Notes under the pieces: generated by a model | Told to the model about the DNA's origin: nothing | Seen by the model: the letters and a program-made list of their open reading frames with translations, nothing else | Database searches by the model: none | Origin: Cytauxzoon felis | Lineage: Eukaryota > Apicomplexa > Aconoidasida > Piroplasmida > Theileriidae | Direction: 5' to 3' | Length of the DNA stretch: 21,044 nucleotides | NCBI GenBank assembly: GCA_020283715.1 | Contig: JAIQCW010000218.1 | Coordinates: 1 to 21,044 of the forward strand | Part shown: positions 10,101-18,223 of the stretch, piece after piece | Position numbering within the stretch: position 1 is the stretch's first letter | How the letters are laid out: every line of letters begins with the position of its first letter | Position numbers and translations under genes: made by a program

Positions 10101-13100
10101 TCCAACCTCTCTTCGTCTTGCAGACAGCTTCCTCTATTTACTTCCCCTTCCAGCTCCCGTAGATCGCTACGGGTACCACATGATGTTAATTTCTAATCTC
10201 GGTGAGTTAAGGATAAAGTGACGGAATCAATGTTTGTCAGGATATCTCAATGAATATAAATTGGATTGAAGTGAGGATGAGTAAATCCAATACAATCATC
10301 AAATTCCTTTTCAATGAGATATTAACATATTAAATTCATCTAATAATCACCCCACAATCTTCATGAGTTTCCCCAGAAATTCAGGATTTCCTTCAAATTT
10401 TAGGGGTAAAAATGAAGAAGTAGAAGTCAGTGATGTAACCTCAGGTGGAGACCTCAAGTGGTCCCGTAGCTGATCTCTGGGAAGCGGAGGGGGAAGTAAA
10501 TAGAGAAGCCTCCACGGCGAGTGGAAGATAAGGTTGTAACCTCAGGTGGAAGTGGAACCTGGAAGCGATCTACGGGAGCTGGAAGGGGAAGTAAATGGAA
10601 GAAGCTGACGGCAGGACGAAGATATGTGGATTAGACATAAGGTGTAGGTATCATTACAATGTTTTATGTAATGATATGATTGGTATGGTTCAACTTACAA
10701 AGAGTAGTTGTAGATTATAAAAGTTGTAAAGATTGTAGTCATTATTATTGAATTTGGTGAGATGATTGATTAATTTCCCTTCTAATATTAGATTGATTGA
10801 TTTATTATTCATATTGAATAGATTTAAATATTTTAATAAATTTATACATTGAATTATATTTAATGAATATATAACATCTATTATATCATTTGATTTCAAT
10901 GATTTTAATGAATTTAATATATTCATTAACCATTCATTTATTATTACATTATTATTATCATTACACTCTACAAAATCTATTAAATCTATACATTTTCTTC
11001 CACTTGAGGTTACAACCACCGTTCCACTAGGCGTGGAGCCTCCTCTATTTAGTTGTCCCTCCGCTTCACGTAGATCAGCTACGGGTGATGAATGATGAGT
11101 ACTTCCATCAATTCTAAATGTGTAATCAATTATATTAATTAATTGACCAAGAGTATAATCAGTTAATTTCATATTGATTATATTGATCATATTATTAATA
11201 CAATTGGGTATTAATTCATTTATATTTGAAATGTTTGTTAAACAATTATAAATATTTATAAAATCATCAGTATCATAATTATTTAAATTATTCCCAATAT
11301 TATATTGCCATATATATTCAATTATACTATTACTACAATTTAATATATCATCATTAACCTCTACCCTATTCTGTAACATTAATATACCATCAATTATATT
11401 CATTATTATTATACTATTCAATATACTCTCATCATTATTATTATTCATCCTCTTTATATTATTCATCGTATATCTAAAACTACTCAATATAAAATACATC
11501 ATCTCCTTATCATCACTATTACTCATCACTATCATCAACATTCTCGACCACTTCTCCATATCACTACAATTCATCACCATCATCCTAAAAATTATAATAT
11601 CAAAATTATATCAATGTAACAACTCCAACGAATATAGTAAATGATACAATTGAGGTTCATCTTTTCCACTAGGCGTGGTGCCTCCTCCATTTATTTCCCC
11701 TTCCAGCTCCCGTAGATCGCTTCCAGGTTCCACTTGAGGTTATAAACTAATCTCGACGAGATATGACTAAAGTGACTGAATCCATGTTTGTTCGGATATC
11801 ACAATGAATATAAATTGGAATGAAGTGAGGTTTCTTAAACTAAATACAATTATCAAAAACCTATTCAATGATGTATTGATATCAGAATTACATCTAATGT
11901 TCATTCCATAATCTTCATGAGTTTCCCCAGAAATTCAGGATTTCCTTCAAATTTTGGTAGTAAAAATGAAGTAGTGAAAATAGTGATTGGACCTCGAGTG
12001 GAACCCGTAGCTGATCTCTGGGAAGCGGAGGGATAACTAAATAGAAGAGGCCACCACGGCGAGTGGAAAGACTTCAAGTGGAAGTGGAACATCGGATGTG
12101 TGTCTAAAATACCTGAGATGGTCATCTAGGATAAGTTTGCATTTGGAAGGTAATTTGAGTTTGTATAGATAATCGATTGTATTTAAGTCACAATGTTTAA
12201 TAATTGTGGGTGTTTTATTCAATATTGAAATAATCTATTGATGATGATAATAAAATTATTCTTAAAAACTAACCTGATCATGTAAATCATGTGAATCTAT
12301 CGAATGTAATTTCAATATATCCAATAAATTTATCGATAATACCAACTTCTTCAAATCATTCATTCTATTATCATTCACCAGCATCTATCATATAAATATT
12401 ATCAAACTTAAGCTAACGTAGTGAGCACTCCACCCGAGGTCCAATCACTATCTTCACCTCTTCCACTAGGCGTGGAGCCTCTCCTAATTACCTATCTCTA
12501 AAGAGTATAACCACTCCCAGAGATCGTGGCGGAAGTTTAGTTATTGGACCTCAAGTGGAATACCCGAAGCTGATCTCAGGGAAGCGGAGGGGGAGGTAAT
12601 TAGAAGAGGCCTCCACGCCTAGTGGAAAGAAGAGTAGGATTGTAACCTCGGGTGAGTGATACTGCATGATTTAAACGTACATTTTTATATTCAATGAGGT
12701 GTTTGATTGCGATATTAATGAGTGGTCCATAGGAGGTATGTAGTGAGTGTTTTCCGATGTAAATGGTTGTATTCCTCAATTCATTGAAGAAGAGCTTATA
12801 ATCTTGAATGTTAAATTTAGTGGTATTTTCTGGCGATAGACATTTTTCTAAAGTTAAACCTAGGTCATTTAGGGTATTTCCTTCGTCATCTTTGGTGTTG
12901 TAGATGGCTTTAGGTATTTTAAGTAATGATAAAATAACACGTTGTCTATTATTATTGTTAATGGGAGTATCATTTGGCAACTTTAAGTCTTTGAACAAAG
13001 TGTCCATAGAATTTAAAATATGTCGTTGTGTTTTGTCATTGTTTATTTTATTTATAGCTGAACAGAAGTCATTTAAATTAGTACTGGAATTTCTCAATAA

Positions 13101-13157
13101 TTTTTTAATATTTTTATAAGTATCTATACTCTTTTGTACTACATTGCCTTTAACCAT
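7121..13157 (-). CDS. RAP-domain protein, nine exons, about 1017 residues
   Basis: Exons (high to low): 13157-12663, 12384-12274, 12234-12113, 11584-10699, 10034-9610, 9123-9009, 8970-8894, 8368-7894, 7468-7121. All junctions are GT-AG and in phase; two use an unusual GTTCGT donor, fixed by phase. The final exon ends in a RAP domain: residues about 960-1017 with 'HFKKSGWNTKYIYIDEW' and a trailing 'RRELLLNLL', matching the family pattern of a basic residue-rich helix, a beta strand and an invariant Trp. The upstream part is alpha-helical and Asn/Ile-rich, like the helical repeats of FASTK/OPR-type RNA binders. RAP proteins bind RNA, in apicomplexans mostly mitochondrial transcripts and rRNA fragments; the organelle here is inferred and I see no clear transit peptide. 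Exon 4 carries an in-frame repeat insert (residues about 409-438). Six of eight introns are 278-664 nt and filled with hairpin repeats; the other two are 38-39 nt. Confidence 0.85.
7526..7856. repeat. Hairpin-repeat cluster in RAP intron 8
   Basis: It starts with CACTTGAGGTCCAATCC and ends with GGATTGGACCTCAGGTGG plus a last boundary motif, so the edges are inverted repeats. Between them are GTCTTGCAGAC, CCACTCGGCGTGGTG, the reverse GTAAATAG-type module, the CCATCATTCCCATGATGG double hairpin, the CCACGATCTCTGGGAGTGG + CTCTTTAGAG module, and the CCATGCAATGG hairpin. It lies within the intron at 7469-7893. Confidence 0.9.
8402..8867. repeat. Composite unit in RAP intron 7: inverted hairpin arrays around a 250-bp core
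   Basis: The left arm (8402-8525) reads in the reverse orientation and ends with CCACTTGAGGT. The right arm (8776-8867) begins with its perfect complement ACCTCAAGTGG and reads forward. The left arm has a unique CTCCTGCAGAGAG hairpin where other copies have GTCTTGCAGAC or CTGCCGTCAG. The right arm ends with CCATGCAATGG. The unit lies within the intron at 8369-8893. Confidence 0.88.
8526..8775 (+). repeat. Core repeat copy 1 (RAP intron 7)
   Basis: This is one of three related sequences of about 250 bp (others 10188-10437 and 11741-11990) in introns of the same gene, all in the same orientation. Shared blocks include TAATCTCGACGAGATA near the start, AAAGTGACGGAATC, CAATGAGATATTGA, and a highly conserved stretch of about 45 nt from AATCTTCATGAGTTTCCCC to GGATTTCCTTCAAATTTT. 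It is AT-rich, unlike the hairpin arrays that flank it. Confidence 0.88.
9194..9573. repeat. Composite unit in RAP intron 5 with a different core
   Basis: The left arm (9194-9296) contains CCACTCGCCGTGG and the reverse GTAAATAG-type module and ends in CCACTTGAGGT. The right arm (9479-9573) contains the GCCACGATCTCCGGGAGTGGC + CTCTTTAGAG module, a weakened CCAAGCCGAGTGG hairpin and ACTTCAGGTGGAG. The core between is unrelated to the other three cores and is bounded by TGTTCTTAG (about 9298) and CTAAGAACA (about 9457), an inverted repeat. Confidence 0.82.
10074..10646. repeat. Composite unit in RAP intron 4: inverted arrays around core copy 2
   Basis: The left arm (10074-10187) includes GTCTTGCAGAC and the perfect hairpin CCCGTAG-ATCG-CTACGGG near 10157. 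The right arm (10438-10646) is a double array: the GATCTCTGGGA module and a CCACGGCGAGTGG hairpin, then the GATCTACGGGAGCTGG module with CTGACGGCAG. It lies within the intron at 10035-10698, the longest in the window (664 nt). Confidence 0.88.
10188..10437 (+). repeat. Core repeat copy 2 (RAP intron 4)
   Basis: It has the same order of conserved blocks as the copies at 8526 and 11741, including TAAAGTGACGGAATC, TATAAATTGGATTGAAGTGA (shared with copy 3) and the conserved block ending GGATTTCCTTCAAATTTT. Copies 2 and 3 are closer to each other than to copy 1 in the middle section. Confidence 0.88.
11000..11088 (-). repeat. Short exonic hairpin-repeat cluster in RAP exon 4
   Basis: About 89 bp read in frame as residues about 409-438 of the RAP protein, giving 'PVADLREAEGQLNRGG' and 'VVVTSSG'. 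On the gene strand it contains CGTAGCTGATCTACG, the GTAAATAG-type spacer in diverged form, the CCACGCCTAGTGG hairpin and an ACCTCAAGTGG boundary. It is the smallest exonic insert and shows a near-minimal unit. Confidence 0.85.
11648..12090. repeat. Composite unit in RAP intron 3: inverted arrays around core copy 3
   Basis: The left arm (11648-11740) holds CCACTAGGCGTGGTG and the reverse CTTCCAGCTCCCGTAGATCG module and ends in CCACTTGAGGT. The right arm (11991-12090) begins ACCTCGAGTGG and holds the GATCTCTGGGA module and CCACCACGGCGAGTGG. It lies within the intron at 11585-12112. Confidence 0.88.
11741..11990 (+). repeat. Core repeat copy 3 (RAP intron 3)
   Basis: This is the third copy of the AT-rich core. 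It starts with TAATCTCGACGAGATA like copy 1 and shares TATAAATTGGAATGAAGTGA with copy 2. Read on the gene strand, all three copies can encode the short peptide 'KFEGNPEFLGKLMKI' or a one-residue variant, but no splice sites flank it, and the conservation does not spare third positions. Confidence 0.88.
12429..12655. repeat. Hairpin-repeat cluster in RAP intron 1
   Basis: It is bounded by TCCACCCGAGGT and ACCTCGGGTGA, an inverted pair sharing the rare CC/GG centre, which suggests the two ends are maintained together. It contains CCACTAGGCGTGGAG, the CTCTAAAGAG module with its diverged double hairpin, internal boundary motifs, the GATCTCAGGGA module and CCACGCCTAGTGG. Relative to the RAP gene this array is antisense. 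It lies within the intron at 12385-12662. Confidence 0.9.
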
Positions 13158-13297
13158 TATAATTTCAACTGAAATCTATACATTTTTCTGAACAATATAT
13201 CTCATATCATTAGTTTCTATACTATACACTTCCCCATGGGTGTTGGTGTAATACTTTGCCAAAGATAAAAGTAATAGTACCAAATTTTACATCAAAT
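13158..13297. promoter_or_regulatory. Shared divergent promoter region of the RAP gene and PRP31
   Basis: Only 140 bp separate the two divergent start codons, so the promoters and 5' leaders of both genes must overlap or lie here. It is AT-rich with no hairpin module. I see no recognisable core-promoter element that I can name. Confidence 0.5.
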
Positions 13298-13300
13298 ATG
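13298..13300 (+). other. 3-nt coding portion of PRP31 exon 1 (ATG only)
   Basis: The ATG is followed directly by GTATGT and a 38-nt intron (13301-13338) ending TTCTTCAG. The next exon then begins AGT ACA TTG GCT GAT, giving MSTLAD, which fits the start of PRP31 proteins. The second exon has no in-frame ATG of its own near its start. The 5' UTR part of exon 1 cannot be bounded from sequence. Confidence 0.8.
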
Positions 13301-15939
13301 GTATGTTTGTGTAAATTATAATTTCATTTATTCTTCAGAGTACATTGGCTGATAGTTTCCTCGAGGATTTAGAAAATCTCGAAAATGAAGGTGATGAAGA
13401 TGGATACATTGAGGGAGACTTGGTAAAGTTGGAGTATAATGACGATGATGACGACAATTTACCCATAATTGATGCTGTAGAAGAGTATTTTAACGAAAAT
13501 TGTGCCTCCTGTAACGATTATTCACAACTCGTCAAAGATACCAAACTCAATTCATTCATAGAGGTATGAATCACTACTTAAACAAAGTATATACACATTC
13601 ATCTGAAGTCCAATACTATTCCTTCTCCAACTCTCTTCGTCCTGATGTCGTCTTGCAGACAGCTCTTCTATTTACTTCCCCTCGGATTCCCTGAGATCAT
13701 CCTCGGTATGTCTACCCATAACAACAGGTATTTAACCCAGAATAACGTACCTATGGTCTAGTATATGTAACCTCAAGTGGAGAACCTGGAAGCGATCTAC
13801 GGGAGCTGGAAGGGGAAGTAAATAGAAGAGGCTCCACGCCTAGTGGGAAGACCCCAGGTGGTGTGGATTGGACCTCGAGTGGACAACCATCATTTATTGT
13901 GTATAATTATAATATTTTGTTTAGAAAATAAAGGCATTGACATTTGATAAGAATGTGAAGGCTAGTGAGGATGTTTTGATAAATGAGTGTAATACGATGG
14001 TGAAGGATATTGATAATGAGATTATAAGTATATATAATTATGTACGCGATATATATTCTAAAAGGTTCCCAAAATTAGAATCTATAGTATATTCTCCATT
14101 AGATTATATAGCTGTAGTTAAAAGAGCACAAAATGAAACGGTATTTTGATATATAATAATATATATAATAAATATATAATTAGGATTTTACTAAGATTGA
14201 TCTAAGTGATCTTTTACCCAATACAATGATCATGGCTATTACTGTAGCCAGTACAATGTCATCTGGATCTTATCTATCAGCACAAATCTTAAATAAGGTA
14301 CGCCTCAAATAACATCATACCAATCATATAGGCACTCACCGCATGTAATGAAGGAATGCTACTAGAAGAATTCCGCAATAGCGTAAGTACACTTATGAAA
14401 ATTTTATCATCATAATACACCATTCCACTCGAGGTCCATCCTGCCGTCAGCTCTTCTATTTACCTATCTCTAAAGAGTAAAGCCACTCCCGGAGATCGTG
14501 GCAGTGAAGATACTGATTGGACCTCAAGTGGAAGCGGAATACCTGGAAGCGATCTACGGGAGCTGGAAGGGGAAGTAAATAGAAGAGGCCACCACGGCGA
14601 GTGGAACATTGGTTGTAACCTCGAGTGGAATGGTATTATAGTGATAATAAACTTCACATTGATAAAATAATCCTTACAATATAGATATTGTTATATTTGG
14701 AGAGTAGGATGAGTATGATAGCACCGAATGTTAGTGTGATATTGGGTAGTCCATTGACGGCTAGGTTGATAACTCATGTTGGTGGTTTGAGTAATTTGGC
14801 TAAGATGCCTGCACAGAATATAATGTTAATTGGTGGTAATCGTAGGGGTACGATAATACCAGGTATAATATATTCTTGTGAGATTATACAGAATGCTATA
14901 CCTAGTGTTAAGCATAGAGCAGTAAAACTTGTATCTGGTAAAGTATCATTAGCAGCCAAAATTGATTTATTTAAAGAATATACTAATGGAGAAATGGGTA
15001 CAATCTATCGCAATTTTATTTTACAATCACTTTTGAAAGTTTGTTTACATCATAATAACATATAATAACCCCATAGGCACAAGAACCACCACCTGCACCA
15101 CAAAAAAAATCATTACCAGTACCCGATGAAAAAAAAGGTAATAAAAGAGGTGGGAAAAGATATCGCAAAATGAAAGAAAGATATTCCATCGGAGAATATA
15201 GAAAACAAGCAAACAGAATCAAATTCAATGAACAAGAAGACGAATATGGGCTCGAAATCGGTACGTACATACAAACATTAAGAAAAACAACCTGTCTTAT
15301 TCACTCCATCCTCTTTTCGTCTTGCAGACAGCTCTCCACCTGAGGTTACATTCCTGCCGTCAGCTCTTCTATTTACTTCCCCCTTCGCTTCCCTGAGATC
15401 AGCTGCGGGTTCTCCACCTGAGGTCCAAACACTACACTTCCGCCACGATCTCAGGGAGTGGCTTTACTCTTTAGAGATAGGTAAATAGAGGATGCCACCA
15501 CGGCGAGTGGAAAAGATGGACCTCAGGTGGAACGGCGAGTGGAACAGAAGTATAGTGATTGGACCTTGAGTGGACCGTATAAATATTTAGCTGCAAGATC
15601 CTATAGAATATATACATATTTATTTCAGGTAGTGGTTTGGGAATGTTGGGTAAATCTACGGGTTATGGTGCATTGGTTATTCAGCCTAAACAGACTAAGA
15701 TTAAATTACGTATGTTTAATATGGGGTTATTTAATATTTCTTTAGCTAAGAAACGTCAAATGGCTATGCAAAGTAGTGGTACTACTAATGGATTATCATC
15801 ATCATTGGTATTTACTCCATTACAGGGTATTGAATTATGTAATCCTGATGCTAGTAGACATTCTAGTAAAAAAACAAATACTATATTAGATAATACTGAA
15901 GGATTTTTAAAAGTTAATAAACGTAGTGAAATATCGTAA
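13298..15939 (+). CDS. PRPF31: U4/U6 snRNP protein PRP31 (eight exons, 485 residues)
   Basis: Exons: 13298-13300, 13339-13563, 13925-14140, 14184-14297, 14332-14382, 14685-15038, 15077-15260, 15629-15939. All introns are GT-AG and in phase, and the product (485 residues) is close to human PRPF31 (499). The N-terminus (M-STLADSFLEDLENLE) matches the family. Residues about 76-190 are the NOSIC/coiled-coil region. The Nop domain starts near residue 204 with 'YLESRMSMIAPNVS' and 'LAKMPAQNIMLIGG'. The C-terminal domain shows 'RGGKRYRKMKERYSIGEYRK' and 'FTPLQGIELCNP'. The protein clamps U4 snRNA and the 15.5K protein and tethers U4/U6 to U5 in the nucleus. The first coding exon is just ATG. Introns 2, 5 and 7 (302-368 nt) carry hairpin repeats; the other four are 34-43 nt. 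Confidence 0.95.
13602..13883. repeat. Hairpin-repeat cluster in PRP31 intron 2, head-to-head arrays
   Basis: The left array runs in reverse (GTCTTGCAGAC, then CTCTTCTATTTACTTCCCCT at 13663-13682). The right array runs forward and includes the perfect complement AGGGGAAGTAAATAGAAGAG at 13811-13830, then CCACGCCTAGTGG and ACCTCGAGTGGA. The pre-mRNA could fold into a long stem here. It lies within the intron at 13564-13924. Confidence 0.9.
14419..14634 (+). repeat. Cleanest hairpin-repeat unit, with 17-nt perfect terminal inverted repeats (PRP31 intron 5)
   Basis: The left end ACCATTCCACTCGAGGT (14419-14435) and right end ACCTCGAGTGGAATGGT (14618-14634) are perfect inverted repeats. Inside, in order: CTGCCGTCAG; CTCTAAAGAG + GCCACTCCCGGAGATCGTGGC; an inner ACCTCAAGTGGA; the GATCTACGGGAGCTGG...GTAAATAG module; and CCACCACGGCGAGTGG. 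The sense frame used by exonic copies is open across this intronic copy too. It lies within the intron at 14383-14684. Confidence 0.92.
15303..15574. repeat. Hairpin-repeat cluster in PRP31 intron 7
   Basis: It contains GTCTTGCAGAC, CCACCTGAGGT, CTGCCGTCAG, the reverse GTAAATAG-type module, another CCACCTGAGGT, the reverse GCCACGATCTCAGGGAGTGGC + CTCTTTAGAG module, CCACCACGGCGAGTGG and boundary motifs. Relative to PRP31 its GATCTC and CTCTTTAGAG modules are antisense, the opposite of the unit in intron 5. It lies within the intron at 15261-15628. Confidence 0.9.
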
Positions 15940-16010
15940 AATGAATGGGGTACATGGGGTTAATTTCCCCAACATATATGGGATTGCGATTATAATATTT
16001 CATCACCCCA
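15940..16010. other. 71-bp convergent intergenic gap with a small hairpin
   Basis: It separates the stops of PRP31 (plus) and CWC27 (minus), so both 3' ends must form within or across it and the transcripts probably overlap. It contains GGGG-TTAATTT-CCCC at 15956-15970, which could fold on either strand. Any role in 3'-end formation is only a guess. Confidence 0.5.
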
Positions 16011-18060
16011 TCACCACCTTTGTGATTCTAAATTAGTTTTATTATTACCATGTAATTTATTGCGCTAAAATTTTATATTTAATATAATCTTCAAACTTAC
16101 ATTTTTCTTTAAATTTGCAACGAATTCAATGCGATTATCTTTACCTTTTATGGGGTCAAATACCTCCAACTAAATTTTTATAAACTAAAATTTATGGGGT
16201 AGAAACATACAGCATCCTTTGCAGCATCAACCTCATAAGCCTATAATGTGGGGTACAATAAATCTAAAGTTAAATACCCTATTGGAATCTACAGCAAATC
16301 TCAATTTCTTCCCAGCAAACCATGAACCATCAGCTAAATCTAAAAAGTTGTGCATATAAATAATGATATTCAATATACCTTCATCTGTATCATCCGGTAC
16401 TTTATTTATCAACTTCTCATCACGTGATATCGATGATAATCTCTTAGTAAAATCGGCTAAACGATCCATAATCTAATAATAAATATGGGGATAATTATCA
16501 AAAATTCCCCACATACATTTTTCTTGGGTAATTTTTTCATTTGTTTCCTAGTCTTGTAATCTTTCATTTTATAATCATCAAATGTATGCGAATATCCCTT
16601 ATCTGATTGATTATCAACAGTATCAGATGACTCCCTTAAACGTTTCTCAAGCATTTCAATTTCATTTCTCCTATCCTCATCAGATGGAAGGTCGTCAGTA
16701 TCCTCTTCCTTCCCACTTGAGGTCTTTCTACTAGGCGTTCCACCTGAGGTCCTTTCTTTCCACTCGCCGTGGAGGCTTCCTTTATTTACCTCCCCCTTCA
16801 GCTCCCGTAGATCACTTTCGGGTACTCCTCCACTCGAGGTTACATCCTCATTACCTTCTCTTCCGCCACGATCTCCGGGAGTGGATTTACCGTTTACGGG
16901 GAGTGAATTAGAGGAGCTGTCTGCAAGACCGACCTCAGATGTAGAGTTGTTTGCATCCCCATTATTTAGAGTTATTGTGTTTTTGGAAAAATGTGGGTCA
17001 TGTATTAGATCATGTGCATTTTTAATTTTGGTCTTTTCATCAGTTTCGTCGTCACAATCATCACCAAATGATAATAAACATTTCTTTCTGTAATTAAAAT
17101 GTTTAATGGGGTAAAAATTTTAGACAAACTTTGTACTCAGTGCAACATTAACTTCAACCTCTTCAACTTCGTCATCACTATATGTTGTATTGTCAATCAA
17201 TCTTGGTATAATATCAGGGAAAGGATTATTCAAAACCTATATGGGGGTAGTGTTGAAAATTCATTTTATATTAAATGTTAATTAATTACCTCTACACTAA
17301 TAATCTTTGGTGGATTTATAGGCCTATCATTACTCTTATCAATCTCACATTCACTAAGCTTCATCAAATTATATACAGTATGACCCTCCACTTTACCAAA
17401 TAACGTATATTTACCATTCAAACAATCAGCCCTTTCTATAAAAATAAATAATAAGAATTCATCATACACATACCAAGAGTTATAAAAAATTGACTGTTGT
17501 TACTACATTTACCACCCGTATTAGCCATACCAACCATACCTATAGTTATGAATATCCACCGAAGATTAGAAAACATTATCTTTCCTCTACCTTCGCCACG
17601 ATCTCCGGGAGTGCTATACTCTTTAGAGATGACTAATTGGAAGAGCTGTCTGCAAGACGAAGGAAAGGTGGATTGAAACCTCAGGTGGAGAGCCTCCACG
17701 GTGAGTGGAACGGGTGAATCAACTTTCTTAACGTACCTCTGTATCTGAATTTGAGCCTAGAGTGTGTTTCATTTTCGAAAGGTTCACCATATATGGATTC
17801 TCCGCCTATTGAAGTTATATGTGTGAAATATTTGGATTACCATTTCCGGTACCGGTAGGATCACCAGTTTGTATTAAGAACTGCGGTATAATGCGATGAA
17901 AAATGCAATTATTGTAGAATCCTTCTATACATAATTGTACAAAATTACGTGCAGCTTTTGGACACTGTGTGCTCCATAATCTGATATCAAGTTCACCATG
18001 TGACGTATTGATTATAACCCTTCCACGACATGGTGGCTCTAAACAATAGACTTCTGACAT
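16011..18060 (-). CDS. CWC27: Spliceosomal cyclophilin CWC27 (eleven exons, 495 residues)
   Basis: Exons (high to low): 18060-17841, 17805-17737, 17539-17474, 17435-17290, 17236-17130, 17087-16517, 16472-16379, 16339-16278, 16240-16211, 16169-16101, 16064-16011. All are GT-AG and in phase; the product (495) is close to human CWC27 (472). The N-terminal cyclophilin domain includes 'YCLEPPCRGRVIINTSHGEL', 'FHRIIPQFLIQTGDPTGTG', 'MANTGGKCSNNSQFFITLG' and 'TLFGKVEGHTVYN'. The tail has 'LLSFGDD', 'DLIHDP' and a C-terminal 'SWFAGKKLRFA' to 'FDPIKGK' like the family. CWC27 joins the activated (Bact) spliceosome with CWC22. The Arg of the peptidyl-prolyl isomerase active site (FHR) is present; whether the isomerase is active cannot be told. 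Nine introns are 35-53 nt. Intron 2 (197 nt) and exon 6 carry hairpin repeats, the latter giving residues about 251-328. Confidence 0.94.
16713..16944 (-). repeat. Exonic hairpin-repeat cluster in CWC27 exon 6
   Basis: About 232 bp are translated in frame as 'GLADSSSNSLPVNGKSTPGD', 'SDLRELKGEVNKGSLHGEW' and 'TSGGTPSRKTSSG'. On the gene strand it runs boundary motif, GTCTTGCAGAC, CCGTAAACGG (the alternative loop-TT/AA hairpin), GCCACTCCC-type stem, boundary, GATCTACGGGAGCTG module, CCACGGCGAGTGG, boundary twice. Host family sequence is recognisable on both sides in one frame. Confidence 0.9.
17592..17710. repeat. Hairpin-repeat cluster in CWC27 intron 2
   Basis: It holds the GCCACGATCTCCGGGAGTG...CTCTTTAGAGAT module, the GAAGAG junction, CTGTCTGCAAGAC, ACCTCAGGTGGA, and CCACGGTGAGTGG (hairpin with a changed loop). 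It lies within the intron at 17540-17736, the only CWC27 intron longer than 53 nt. Confidence 0.9.
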
Positions 18061-18223
18061 TAATAATAATAGTATTTATATTTAAAACTACTTCACCATT
18101 AATAAAGGGTCAATCCCACATGTACATTACAAATGAGTAGACGAATGTATACTCTACACATAAACACAACTGATGCGCCACATATAACAAATAAATTTAA
18201 TACAATATTCACCATTTATAAAT
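18061..18223. other. Intergenic gap TBCE to CWC27, AT-rich
   Basis: These 163 bp separate the TBCE stop and the CWC27 start (both minus strand). It must hold the TBCE 3' end and the CWC27 promoter. It is repeat-free and I see no RNA gene. Confidence 0.5.

Noticed and set aside
11870..11990. Conserved peptide KFEGNPEFLGKLMKI in the three core repeats as a duplicated small exon of the RAP gene
   Set aside because: No suitable acceptor and donor flank it in all copies, conservation extends to third positions and beyond the peptide, and the surrounding exons already join in phase without it.
12663..13157. A separate small gene rather than the first exon of the RAP gene
   Set aside because: The reading frame runs directly into a cassette, a GTATCA donor is present, and phase continues cleanly through the next eight exons to the RAP domain.
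14460..14657. Minus-strand ORF across the PRP31 intron 5 cassette (and similar ORFs at 7557-7781 and 1131-1328)
   Set aside because: They read across cassette DNA in the non-coding orientation; openness follows from the stop-poor GC-rich modules.
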